A stretch of 64,000 nt of DNA from Treponema ruminis (GTDB lineage: Bacteria; Spirochaetota; Spirochaetia; Treponematales; Treponemataceae): NCBI GenBank assembly GCA_017161305.1, contig CP031518.1, positions 2,356,001 to 2,420,000 on the forward strand, given 5' to 3'. A program made the position numbers and the translations under genes. The notes below the pieces were generated by a model. That model was given only the letters and a program-made list of their open reading frames with translations. It did no database searches and was not told the origin of the DNA. Positions 16,737 through 25,054 of this stretch are shown here, one piece after another (the first letter of the stretch is position 1; each line of letters begins with the position of its first letter).

Positions 16737-18279
16737 CGCGGAACTCCGTTGGCGTCATGCCGAACTTATTTCTGAAAGTGCGGCTGAAATAGTTCTGGTC
16801 ATTAAAACCGACCGCCGCACTGATTTCTTTTATGCTCAGGGAATTGTCCTTTAAGAGCATGCGGGCCTTTTCCATTCTGGCATCCGAGACGTAAGTGACG
16901 TAATTCACGTTCTTTTCTTCTTTAAAAAGCTTGCTCAAATAAAAAGCGCTTACGTTTACAGCCTGGGCCGTATCCTCAAGGGAAATATTTTCCGAAAGAT
17001 GCTCTGAAATAAAGGCAGAGGCCTTTTCAATAATCGGATTGCAAGCCCGCAATGAAGCCTCAAGGACTGTGGCCGCAGACTCTGTGCAGAGGTTACGCAC
17101 AAAAAGTTCCAGCCGGGCCATGTCGTTTTCCTTGCTCAAAACCGAAAAGGCATTGTCAAAACCTTCATTGTGATAGGAAGGGTCAACTTCAGTGGCAATA
17201 TTCCTGGCATTGACGATAAGTTCGAAGAGGGAATTCTTGATTTTATCGATGTTGTCATGCTTTTTTTGAAGGGCTTCAAAATACTTTCCGATGAAAGCCT
17301 GCAGGCCGCCCGCATCGCCTGCCCTGATTCTGGCAAAAATCTTTTCTGCAATCTCGCCGGAACCCTTTTTTTCTTCCTGATGCTCGACCCATTCGTCCGC
17401 GAAAATGATTCCGCCCTGCTCTGAGACGGCGTTCAGCATTTCAAGAGCCTTGTTGTAGGCGGAACCTGTCGCAGCCGGAGAAAGTTCGATTTTGCTGACC
17501 CCGGCCCTGATTCCAGACTTTATCTGAATCGAAAGAAGGTTGTACAAGGCCTTGATGTTTTCGCTGATTACAGAGCTGTCGCCATTCTTGTACATTTTTG
17601 ACGGAAAATAAAAGAAAATGGCGATTCTGTTCATCATGAAGGAGCCGATTATGCAGTGGGCCTTGGGAGTAAGGATGTTGCGGATTTTTGTGTAAATTTC
17701 CAGAAGTTTTTTGCTCTCCGCGTTTGGAATTTCAAGGATGCAGAAGCACCAGACGCAGTCTTCGATTTCAAAATAAGAAAAATAGTCAGAAACATCATTG
17801 TCGCCGCCAAAAGCCGCTGAATAAATGAAATCACTCTCAACCATTGGCGAAACTAAGTCTAGTTTTTTGTGGAGCTCAACTTCCGTGGAAAGCTGGCCCC
17901 TCTTTTTATCGACCGCAGACATGGCCTCACGAACAGTATCAATGACGGTATTTCGGTTGACAGGCTTGGTCAGGTATTTAAAAGCCCCCAGACTTACGGC
18001 TTCCTGGGCATACTGAAATTCATCGAAAGCCGAAAGGATAATGACCACCGTGTCAGGCTTTGAATGCATTATGTAGCGGACGGTTTCCAATCCGTTAAGG
18101 CCCGGCATATTTATGTCCATGAAGATGATGTCAATCTGATTTTTTGCTACGATTTCAAGAGCCTCAGTGCCGCTGGTTGCAGAAAAAATTCCTACCTGCT
18201 CGGAAAAATTCTTATTCAGGATAAAAGTGAGAGAATCTACCATTATTTGTTCATCATCAGTCAGTAAAATATTATACAT
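16720..18279 (-). CDS. Response regulator, YesN type (REC plus AraC HTH)
   Basis: 519 residues. REC domain (1-120): acidic pair DDE at 8-10, phospho-acceptor in IIFMDINMPG near residue 55, Lys in YLTKPV near 105. Middle region of about 270 residues without a recognised motif. C-terminal double helix-turn-helix of the AraC family (from about 415): LEDTAQAVNVSAFYLSKLF and IKEISAAVGFNDQNYFSRTF. Predicted to activate sugar uptake genes when phosphorylated by the adjacent kinase. Overlaps the kinase gene by 8 nt. Confidence 0.94.
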   Translation of the reverse strand: MYNILLTDDEQIMVDSLTFILNKNFSEQVGIFSATSGTEALEIVAKNQIDIIFMDINMPGLNGLETVRYIMHSKPDTVVIILSAFDEFQYAQEAVSLGAFKYLTKPVNRNTVIDTVREAMSAVDKKRGQLSTEVELHKKLDLVSPMVESDFIYSAAFGGDNDVSDYFSYFEIEDCVWCFCILEIPNAESKKLLEIYTKIRNILTPKAHCIIGSFMMNRIAIFFYFPSKMYKNGDSSVISENIKALYNLLSIQIKSGIRAGVSKIELSPAATGSAYNKALEMLNAVSEQGGIIFADEWVEHQEEKKGSGEIAEKIFARIRAGDAGGLQAFIGKYFEALQKKHDNIDKIKNSLFELIVNARNIATEVDPSYHNEGFDNAFSVLSKENDMARLELFVRNLCTESAATVLEASLRACNPIIEKASAFISEHLSENISLEDTAQAVNVSAFYLSKLFKEEKNVNYVTYVSDARMEKARMLLKDNSLSIKEISAAVGFNDQNYFSRTFRNKFGMTPTEFRDAAQK

Positions 18280-19771
18280 TTGGAATCCTCAGCAAAAATT
18301 TAGTTCCGCCGCCCTCGTTATCAAGAATATCAAATACATCGTACCTGTGGAAATACAATCTGAGTCTGGAAATTACGTTCACAAGACCGGTTCCGTTTCC
18401 TTCAGCACTTTTAGAAACCTGCTTTTCAGAATCAAACTGAGCGGAAGCAGATTTTTCTTCCGGATTTAAGCTCAGCAGAGTTTTTTTGAGTTCCGGGTCA
18501 AATCCAGACCCGTTGTCAGATACAGAAATTTTTGTCATATAAAGTTCAGGCTCAACAGAAAGCTCCACACGGATTTTCGTGCCGTTATAGCCATGCTTGA
18601 TGCAGTTCTCAACCAGAGGCTGCAAAATCATTCGCGGCAAGAGCTGCAGGTGTTTTTCGTTCGAGACATTCTTGACGAATTCGAACCTCTCTCCGAACCT
18701 GACTTTCATAATGTACACAAAGTTATCAATCAGGGCAAGTTCTTCGTCAATCGTAGCAGCCTGCCCCTTCTGACTTATGTTGTAGCGGAAGAAATCAGCG
18801 ACCTGCTCCATAAAATAGCAGGTTTTGTCCGCGCCCTCAATCATTGCAAGCTGGGCTCCGGTGTTGAGGGTGTTAAAAAGGAAGTGGGGATTAATCTGAT
18901 TCTGCAGGGCCCTCAGCTGAGCCGCCGCATAAAGTTCCCTGGCTTCAAGTTCCTTTTCGCGGAGTTCGGTTTCTTTGGCCGCCTTTTCCCAAATCTGGTC
19001 GATGTATTCACGGATACTGATTGTCATGCGGTCAAAAGCCCGGCAGATGGTTCCGATTTCCGTAGAATCATTGTTATTGAAAAGAGGAACTTCAAAATCC
19101 TTCTGGGCAATCCTAAGGGCAACCGAAGAAATATCTGAAAGAGGCTTGGTAATTGCCGTGACCGACATATAAACGAGGATGAAAACCAATATAAAGAAGA
19201 CAAAAAGCAGGGCGCAACTGAGCTGGGTCAGGATAAGAAGCCGTCCCCGGTTTTCGGAGTAAACGTCAGCATTTCGCCTCATGAGCAGGATGTTCAATTC
19301 CTCAATCTGGCCCTGAAGCATATCATAGCAGACGAGACATTTTTTATAGCTGTCCTGGGCCTTGTACTCATTGTTTGCTCGCTGGGCCACAACCGCATAT
19401 TTTCCAAAGGAATACAAGGTCATAATCAGCTGTTTTACGACGTATTCCTTTTGCAGAACCTTGTCCGTCGATGGAGACTCAGGAAACCAGTAAATCAATT
19501 CCTCGCTGGCCGCCTGAAAATGATAAAAGGAATCGATGCTTTCAAAAGTGCGGTAGGCTATGTAGTTTTCCAGCGATTTTTCCATGTTTCCCAGCTGAGT
19601 CGAAATTTCCGTCAGCTGGGTGTTAGTCTGATAGGATTCTCCCAGCCTCTCAATCATGCGCTGATTAAGAAAAATGATGACCAGAAGATAGAGGGTCATA
19701 AAGACTACCGCTGAAATTACACAGAACATGATTCGCCAGCGGATACTTTTGCCTTTGAAAGGAATTCTCAT
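18272..19771 (-). CDS. Sensor histidine kinase, YesM/LytS type
   Basis: 499 residues. First membrane helix about 12-35, extracytoplasmic helical region of about 140 residues, second helix about 180-205, HAMP linker, then the His_kinase domain with phospho-acceptor in QNQINPHFLFNTLN and an HATPase domain (LVENCIKHG, SDNGSGF, GTGLVNVISRLR). This pairing with a YesN regulator is the usual carbohydrate-sensing arrangement. Overlaps the upstream sugar-binding gene by 4 nt, implying a stoichiometric complex. Confidence 0.94.
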   Translation of the reverse strand: MRIPFKGKSIRWRIMFCVISAVVFMTLYLLVIIFLNQRMIERLGESYQTNTQLTEISTQLGNMEKSLENYIAYRTFESIDSFYHFQAASEELIYWFPESPSTDKVLQKEYVVKQLIMTLYSFGKYAVVAQRANNEYKAQDSYKKCLVCYDMLQGQIEELNILLMRRNADVYSENRGRLLILTQLSCALLFVFFILVFILVYMSVTAITKPLSDISSVALRIAQKDFEVPLFNNNDSTEIGTICRAFDRMTISIREYIDQIWEKAAKETELREKELEARELYAAAQLRALQNQINPHFLFNTLNTGAQLAMIEGADKTCYFMEQVADFFRYNISQKGQAATIDEELALIDNFVYIMKVRFGERFEFVKNVSNEKHLQLLPRMILQPLVENCIKHGYNGTKIRVELSVEPELYMTKISVSDNGSGFDPELKKTLLSLNPEEKSASAQFDSEKQVSKSAEGNGTGLVNVISRLRLYFHRYDVFDILDNEGGGTKFLLRIPNV

Positions 19772-20739
19772 TTTTGGCCGCTCCTTCTGACTTTTACGTC
19801 AGCCGCAATGTAATTGTTTGCGTAGCCCCGCCTGATATACTCAAAAAGTTCCTTCATTGCAGTACGCCCGATTTTCTCAGAATCAATTGAAAGGAGTTCG
19901 GTCACAGTTCCCTTGCTGAGGTAAGTCTCAAGAACCTCGCCGTCACCAAAACCGATTATGCCGATTTTTCCATCCTTGTGGATTTCCGTGACAAGCTGGG
20001 CGATTCTGATTGTATCTTCGGTCGTGAGGCAGACCAGAAGGTCAAAAGATTCCTGCATGATCAGCTTTTTTATGTCGGCAACAGAGGAACTGATGCTGCC
20101 GGAAGTGTTGAAGTCGAGCACGGAAGTTTTTATGTCAGAATGAAGGGAAAGGGCGTTCGAAAGGCTGTTCATGAGGGTACTGTAATTGGTGCCGCTGTCC
20201 TCAGCAATGTTGATGATGGCAATCCGCCCCCTGCCGGAAAGATAATCCGAGCTTTCCTGGGCAATCTTTCGTCCCAGCTCAGAATAGTTGGTACCGATGA
20301 AAGAAATTTGAGGAAGTTCCGGGTGATACTGGGACAGGGTTACAAGCGGAATCAGCTTTCCCTGAATGTTAAGGGGCAGCTCAATGTTTCCAGGCATTTC
20401 CGGAATACAGATGATTATGCCGTCAGGATTGATAAAAGAAGCGAAATTAAAGAGGGACTGTAAATTTTTGTCAGATGAGTAAGTTTTGGGTACATAAAGC
20501 TCAACCACGCAGTCGTAAGCGCCACTGACAGACTGGGCGCCCTTGTAAATGCTGGTCAAAAAGTTTTCATCCTCGGACTCACCAAGAATCAGCACATGAT
20601 GCTGACAGGATTTTGCGCTAGTAGCCGAAAGATCTTTGCGGCCCAGGGCCAGCGAAACCAGGTAAAAAAAATAAAAACAGGAAAGAATAAACAAGAGCAG
20701 CAGCAGAAAAACAACAGACACCTTCAAACGATTTTTCAT
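19768..20739 (-). CDS. Membrane-anchored sugar-binding sensor protein (XylFII-like)
   Basis: 323 residues. A single uncleaved-looking N-terminal helix (about 6-28) followed by a periplasmic binding protein fold of the ribose/LacI group: GTNYSELGRKIAQESSDYL, RIAIINIAEDSG, GIIGFGDGEVLETYLSKG. It lies first in the operon and overlaps the kinase gene. In Clostridium a membrane-tethered xylose-binding protein (XylFII) bound to a LytS kinase senses xylose; the gene order here matches that model. The start lacks a Shine-Dalgarno site; a TATAAT box lies 11 nt upstream. Confidence 0.82.
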   Translation of the reverse strand: MKNRLKVSVVFLLLLLFILSCFYFFYLVSLALGRKDLSATSAKSCQHHVLILGESEDENFLTSIYKGAQSVSGAYDCVVELYVPKTYSSDKNLQSLFNFASFINPDGIIICIPEMPGNIELPLNIQGKLIPLVTLSQYHPELPQISFIGTNYSELGRKIAQESSDYLSGRGRIAIINIAEDSGTNYSTLMNSLSNALSLHSDIKTSVLDFNTSGSISSSVADIKKLIMQESFDLLVCLTTEDTIRIAQLVTEIHKDGKIGIIGFGDGEVLETYLSKGTVTELLSIDSEKIGRTAMKELFEYIRRGYANNYIAADVKVRRSGQK

Positions 20740-20756
20740 AGATAAAAAAATTATAT

Positions 20757-20900
20757 CATGAAGGAAGGGAGAAGTCTCCCCCTGCGCCCATACTTCGTTA
20801 CGGGCTACCCCCTCTCCTAAGGGGCCAGCCCCTTAAAATCCCCAAAGCGAGCTTTTAGCCTGCCGGCGATTTAAATTGATTTTTTTGAAATCCCTCTCCC
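20757..20900. repeat. GC-rich intergenic stretch with short palindromes
   Basis: Between the sensor gene and rpmB lies a GC-rich segment unlike the AT-rich spacers nearby. It contains TAAGGGGC-CA-GCCCCTTA (about 20818-20835), an 8-bp perfect palindrome. No open frame or RNA gene recognised. Confidence 0.4.
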
Positions 20901-20906
20901 TACTTA

Positions 20907-20935
20907 TTGACACTAATCCCCGATTTTCATATAAT
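20907..20935 (+). promoter_or_regulatory. Consensus sigma-70 promoter of rpmB
   Basis: TTGACA (20907-20912) and TATAAT (20930-20935) with a 17-bp spacer: a perfect consensus, fitting a highly expressed ribosomal protein gene. Confidence 0.9.
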
Positions 20936-20976
20936 ATTCGAACTTAATTAGTATTTAATTTTAGGTAGGTACAATC

Positions 20977-21210
20977 ATGTCTAGAATTTGTGATATTTGC
21001 GGAAAAGGCTCTCAGCACGGCAACCGAGTTAGTAAGTCATACAACCACACACGCCACACTTGGAGACCAAACCTCATCAAGGTAAAGACAGAAGATTTCG
21101 GACGTACAGAGACTTTGACAGTATGCACTCGTTGCTACCGCTCAGGCTTCGTTACAAAGAAGATTTCTGTAGTTCCTGCAAATGCTGGCGCTCCAAAAGC
21201 AGCCAACTAA
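20977..21210 (+). CDS. rpmB: Ribosomal protein bL28, zinc-binding form
   Basis: 77 residues, component of the 50S subunit. N-terminal MSRICDICGKG and C-terminal CTRCYRSG provide two CxxC pairs, so this is the zinc-ribbon (C+) form. HTRHTWRPNL is the conserved L28 core. Stand-alone transcription unit with consensus promoter and its own terminator. The Ala/Pro-rich tail is short. Confidence 0.97.
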   Translation: MSRICDICGKGSQHGNRVSKSYNHTRHTWRPNLIKVKTEDFGRTETLTVCTRCYRSGFVTKKISVVPANAGAPKAAN

Positions 21211-21233
21211 TTCAATTTACTCAATTGAATGAA

Positions 21234-21265
21234 CCCGCTGGATTTACTCCGGCGGGATTTTTTTT
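21234..21265 (+). terminator. rpmB terminator
   Basis: Stem CCCGCTGGA / TCCGGCGGG (21234-21242, 21248-21256; one G-T pair) with 5-nt loop, followed by a run of eight T. Confidence 0.9.
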
Positions 21266-21301
21266 GCAGCCGGAAAAAATCCGGCATAAAAAGCATAAAA
21301 A

Positions 21302-21718
21302 TTAAGAGCGTGTAATCAAAAGAGCCACGAGAATAATCAGGTGGGTTGCGAAGGTGTAAAGCCAGCTCAAAAAGTGATTGATTCCATTGTTGAAAAGGCC
21401 TTTGGCACCAAAGAAGTCAGAAAGAACAATCGCAGCAATCCAGACGATAATTACAATCAGTTTGAGAATGCGGCTGAAAGTTCCGATTCTGTCTCCGATG
21501 AAAAGCTGGAGAATGATGAAAATTCCAGAAAGCAGCTCGATTCCACCGAATACCAGCACGAGGATTTTCCTCAGGTCTCCGCTGAAAATGCTTTTGATTG
21601 CCTGACAGCCGAAGTCTCCCCCGCCCTGCAAGGCCCAGATTCCGCCAACAGCAAGCATGATTCCAACCGAAATGTTTGCAATCACCGGAAGAATTCTAAG
21701 TTCTGATGAATTAGACAT
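21302..21718 (-). CDS. Small four-helix membrane protein
   Basis: 138 residues with hydrophobic stretches at about 10-30, 50-72, 82-103 and 116-136. No catalytic motif. General layout resembles DoxX-like or other small integral membrane proteins, but I do not assign it. Good AAGGAGG ribosome site. Last gene of a four-gene minus-strand operon with the ASCH gene. Confidence 0.65.
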   Translation of the reverse strand: MSNSSELRILPVIANISVGIMLAVGGIWALQGGGDFGCQAIKSIFSGDLRKILVLVFGGIELLSGIFIILQLFIGDRIGTFSRILKLIVIIVWIAAIVLSDFFGAKGLFNNGINHFLSWLYTFATHLIILVALLITRS

Positions 21719-21727
21719 AAGTCCTCC

Positions 21728-22183
21728 TTATTTTTTATAAATTACTTTGAAGATTTCACAGACGATTTTTGAATCCTCGCGGGCTTCAAATCCGCAAAGG
21801 TCAGCCTCGTCCTCAAGATATTCACGCATTTTATCCTGCCAGTCAGAAAGATTTTCGTTCTCACCGTCACGGCGGGCCAAATCCCAGGGAATTTCATTGA
21901 GGGGAACGATATTTACGTCAGTCAGCTCGATAATGCAGCAAGGCTCTTCCTTTGAATCAAGCACGACGTAAACTTCCCCTCGCGATGGCACCGGCTCCAA
22001 ATTGATTTCAATGACATCAAGGGGAGTAAAAGTGGCTGTTTTTGCACCGGAAAGGACAAGAGAAAGCTGAGTCTGCCCGGTAAAGCCCGAATCCTCAAAA
22101 ACAAGCTCGCCTGAATAAAGGGCATTTTCTTCTTTTTGATTCGTTGCTTTAAGATAAGATTTCCAGAATTCTGTCGTCGTCAT
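21728..22183 (-). CDS. ASCH domain protein
   Basis: 151 residues. The ASCH (PUA-like) fold is recognisable from LSGAKTATFTPL near residue 45, YVVLDSKEEPCCIIELTDV, and the RRDGENENLSDW region with its acidic/Trp pattern. Members bind RNA or hydrolyse modified nucleosides; no specific function is claimed. The start codon overlaps the upstream stop by one base, so translation is coupled. Confidence 0.75.
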   Translation of the reverse strand: MTTTEFWKSYLKATNQKEENALYSGELVFEDSGFTGQTQLSLVLSGAKTATFTPLDVIEINLEPVPSRGEVYVVLDSKEEPCCIIELTDVNIVPLNEIPWDLARRDGENENLSDWQDKMREYLEDEADLCGFEAREDSKIVCEIFKVIYKK

Positions 22184-22488
22184 TATTTTTTCCCTGTTTT
22201 TATCAGCATCAGGATAAAGGCAATAATCACAAATAGACTCGGAATGATTGTAAGCAGTAGCTGGACAAGGGGAATTTCATTTCCGAGGACATTGATGAGG
22301 CGGGAAGTCACGAAACCAAGCTTTAAAAGCAGGTCAAAGACAAGTGAAGAATAACCGGTAACAGCCGCCAGAACAAGGAACATCCAGGAAAAATCCCTTG
22401 TGCGGCTCCAGAGCATAATCGCAAGAAAGGCAATCACTCCGCCGAGAAAAAGTTTTATTATAAAGAAGATGATTTCACTTTCGCTCAT
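22183..22488 (-). CDS. Small membrane protein, three helices
   Basis: About 101 residues from the ATG at 22488, chosen because AGGGAGCAGGGG precedes it; a longer frame from 22551 would overlap the upstream gene. Hydrophobic helices near residues 6-26, 33-52 and 68-96. No family recognised. Confidence 0.6.
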   Translation of the reverse strand: MSESEIIFFIIKLFLGGVIAFLAIMLWSRTRDFSWMFLVLAAVTGYSSLVFDLLLKLGFVTSRLINVLGNEIPLVQLLLTIIPSLFVIIAFILMLIKTGKK

Positions 22489-22498
22489 CCCCTGCTCC

Positions 22499-23359
22499 CT
22501 AAAAATCGAAGGGTTTGTTTTTAAGCAAAGCGAAGTTCCCTTTATCAGCACCGAAAGGCACGATTGAAGGCTGATTGTAGTCCGGGCTGATTACCAGGTG
22601 GCAATCAAGACAGTGAAGGACAAAAGCCTGATATTCTGACTCAGGAACTTTCGGGAAAAGATAAGGACCTTTTCGCTCCCAGTATTTTGAAATAATCTGG
22701 TCGTAGATGAACCAGTGCTTTTCCTCGCGCTCCTGCAGGGCTTTGACCAGGTCGTAGATTGAGCGGGTTAAAGCCGCACAGATTGGAGCCGAAAGAAAAC
22801 TTTCGCCTGGATAGGCCTTGTATCTTGTAACAAATTTTTCTATCTGAGCTTTAAGACCTTCCTCGTCGAGAGCAAGGAATTTTATCGCATCTTTTTTGAC
22901 AGCCAGAATATAGATGTCACTCGTCCAGGGAAAGGGAGGAGCAAAAACAATACTGTCAATTGTACGCGGATCTACATTCGCGTTATTCCAGGGTTTCCAA
23001 AACGAAGTTGACTGAATTGAAAAATGAAGACCGATTTCAAGAGCAGCCTGCTTATCAGAAAAAGTGAATGCGACACGCTCATCGCCAAAAAGAGCAGAAA
23101 CAGCCCTGTCCAGCTGGCTTCTCTCGCGCCCGCATGGGGAAGAAAAGTCAGTGAAGTATGAGCCCGTGATTCCGCGCTCCAGGACATTTTTGAGCACGGT
23201 AAAAACAGAGCCGCCCCAGCCCAAAAGCGCCCGGCCGCCTTCCTGATAAAGGTCGGTAAGGCGGATGCCCTTTGCCGTGTACAAAAAGCATTTGCGCGCA
23301 CGCTTGATTGTGCCGAAGCGAGAATATATTTCTTTTGGAAGATTCAAAAATTCTAACAT
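22499..23359 (-). CDS. Conserved-looking hypothetical protein with class III aminotransferase-like N-terminus
   Basis: 286 residues, soluble. TAKGIRLTDLYQEGGRALLGW near residue 30 resembles the N-terminal motif of class III PLP aminotransferases (a line of the type 'G..L.D...G.....G'), but the protein is too short and the PLP Lys region is not visible, so it is either a degenerate or a different PLP-fold protein. The C-terminal half contains HCLDCHLVISPDYNQPSIVPFG. Function unknown. First gene of the operon with two membrane proteins and the ASCH gene. Confidence 0.6.
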   Translation of the reverse strand: MLEFLNLPKEIYSRFGTIKRARKCFLYTAKGIRLTDLYQEGGRALLGWGGSVFTVLKNVLERGITGSYFTDFSSPCGRERSQLDRAVSALFGDERVAFTFSDKQAALEIGLHFSIQSTSFWKPWNNANVDPRTIDSIVFAPPFPWTSDIYILAVKKDAIKFLALDEEGLKAQIEKFVTRYKAYPGESFLSAPICAALTRSIYDLVKALQEREEKHWFIYDQIISKYWERKGPYLFPKVPESEYQAFVLHCLDCHLVISPDYNQPSIVPFGADKGNFALLKNKPFDF

Positions 23360-23367
23360 TTAGAAGA

Positions 23368-23373
23368 ATTATA
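23368..23373 (-). promoter_or_regulatory. TATAAT box 8 nt before the 23359 start
   Basis: Perfect TATAAT on the minus strand; no Shine-Dalgarno site before the ATG. Lies right after the terminator of the upstream lipoprotein gene. Confidence 0.5.
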
Positions 23374-23400
23374 TCAAAAAATAAAAGATATTAAAAGAAG

Positions 23401-23449
23401 AAAAAAAACAGGCTGCCAGTTTTGAAGCAATACTCCGTCTGGCAGCCTG
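23401..23449 (-). terminator. Terminator of the 23470 lipoprotein gene
   Basis: Perfect 11-bp stem CAGGCTGCCAG / CTGGCAGCCTG (23409-23419, 23439-23449), 19-nt loop, followed on the minus strand by eight T. Confidence 0.85.
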
Positions 23450-23469
23450 TGAAAAATCAAAGGAGGAGA

Positions 23470-24894
23470 TTACCAATAATGTGAATACGGGTCAACTTCT
23501 GGCAATTTGCTGACCTTCTCGAAACTTTCTCCGAAGTAGAGGTTTGTTCCGTCATAGAAAGCTTTGCCATTTGAGAACTCATCTACATCGGTTTTTGTTT
23601 TGATGAGCATTTTTCCAGATTCATCATCGTAGTCAGGCCCTGTTGAAGTACTTACAGTTTTGCCATTAACCGTCAAAACACCTTTATTATTCACATAGAC
23701 GCCTGTAATGTCTGAAGTTTCACTAGTCGACATATCTTTATACATCTCATCCATTTGTTTTTTTGCTTCAGCCATTTCTTTTTCAGCAATTTCCTTATAC
23801 TGCGGAGGGACATTACTCATGTCAAGCCCCATTGCTTTGAGCATTTCGTTTTTGAATTCTGATGTATAAGCAAATTTTGCATTTGATACCATTGCGCCAG
23901 TAAAGGCTCCTGCACTTGTTGTTTTAATCTCAACACTCATTCCGCCTGTCACCATAGCCATTGGAATTGAAACACCTGTTTTCTCATTTTCACCTTTTAC
24001 GGTTTCGTTTATATCCAGGCTCCATGAGAAAGTTGAATCCAAGTCTTTACCTGCAGAGCGAGACACCACCATGTTATAGATATAATACTGATTATCAATC
24101 ATAACAAGATGCAAAGACATACCCAAAGAAGACATTGCAGAAGACATAGCATCACCATGTTCAGAATCTACAATTTCCTTTAATTCGCCTGTTATTTTAT
24201 TGTATTTATATGTAGCATGAGGCTTTTCATTTCTGTACTCAGTATGAACATAATACTCATTTACGATAATCTCACCATTTTCTTCGGTAAATTCATAGTA
24301 AACTGCATCATCGTCGTCATCAGAGCCATTGTTTCCTTTCAAAATGAGACCTTTAAGATTCTCTGTTGGAATTGAAAAACCTTCAATTTGTGCAATACTT
24401 GATTTACCAGCTCCACTACCAACTTCTACCTGAGTTACAAGCTGAACAAAAGGCTTTTTGCTCTTCGTAGCCTCCGGCGGAATAATTGCCGTAATCATAA
24501 CAGAACAGTCTGCAGAAGGAGTTGTTGCGGTAATTTCAAATTCGATTTTTATGTTTGTAATTGATTTAAGAATAGCCTTGAAATTTTCAAGACCTTTATC
24601 CTCAGAATCTGCAGCGGCACGGCTTGCATCAACACGGCTCTGGCGGAAAAATTCTGTTACATCATCCCCCTCTTTGTACTTTGCGACAGTCGCATCACTC
24701 AACGGATTGCTGCTCAAATCAAGTTCACGAGTCTCTGTATAAGAACCACCCTTTTCTGCATTTTTTGACTCTACATCTGCACTTATCGCTGTAGCAGAAG
24801 GCAAATTGCTTCCACCATCATCACTGCTGTCACTACACGAGAAGAAGCCCAGCGAGAGCGTGACACACATAATTATACCAAGGATCTTTTTCAT
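23470..24894 (-). CDS. Lipoprotein of unknown function, expression possibly phase variable
   Basis: 474 residues from the ATG at 24894 (GGAGGT ribosome site; the ATG at 24906 includes it). Lipoprotein signal with lipobox FFSC, followed by a Ser/Asp/Gly tether. The rest is beta-rich and acidic with no catalytic motif or membrane segment, suggesting a surface or periplasmic beta-structured protein. Its tether resembles that of the 9437 lipoprotein, though I see no clear further similarity. The promoter spacer holds nine G. Confidence 0.78.
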   Translation of the reverse strand: MKKILGIIMCVTLSLGFFSCSDSSDDGGSNLPSATAISADVESKNAEKGGSYTETRELDLSSNPLSDATVAKYKEGDDVTEFFRQSRVDASRAAADSEDKGLENFKAILKSITNIKIEFEITATTPSADCSVMITAIIPPEATKSKKPFVQLVTQVEVGSGAGKSSIAQIEGFSIPTENLKGLILKGNNGSDDDDDAVYYEFTEENGEIIVNEYYVHTEYRNEKPHATYKYNKITGELKEIVDSEHGDAMSSAMSSLGMSLHLVMIDNQYYIYNMVVSRSAGKDLDSTFSWSLDINETVKGENEKTGVSIPMAMVTGGMSVEIKTTSAGAFTGAMVSNAKFAYTSEFKNEMLKAMGLDMSNVPPQYKEIAEKEMAEAKKQMDEMYKDMSTSETSDITGVYVNNKGVLTVNGKTVSTSTGPDYDDESGKMLIKTKTDVDEFSNGKAFYDGTNLYFGESFEKVSKLPEVDPYSHYW

Positions 24895-24924
24895 ATTGAC
24901 CTCCATAAAATATTACTTGATATA

Positions 24925-24955
24925 ATTATACCAGTCACCCCCCCCCATTTGTCAA
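24925..24955 (-). promoter_or_regulatory. Promoter with G9 tract in the spacer
   Basis: Consensus TTGACA (24955-24950) and consensus TATAAT (24930-24925) are 19 bp apart; the spacer includes nine G on the minus strand (24946-24938). Loss of two G would give the optimal 17 bp. This is the layout of a slippage-controlled promoter. Confidence 0.8.
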
Positions 24956-24976
24956 GTATTATTTTTCGTTTCTCCG

Positions 24977-25010
24977 AAAAAAAAGGACATAGATTATATT
25001 ATCCATGCCC
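24977..25010 (-). terminator. gatB terminator
   Basis: 10-bp stem with two G-U pairs (25010-25001 with 24994-24985), 6-nt loop, then eight T on the minus strand (24984-24977). Confidence 0.75.
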
Positions 25011-25054
25011 TTTCCCTGTTTCGACAAGCCCTTTCAAGCCATTTTCAAATATAC

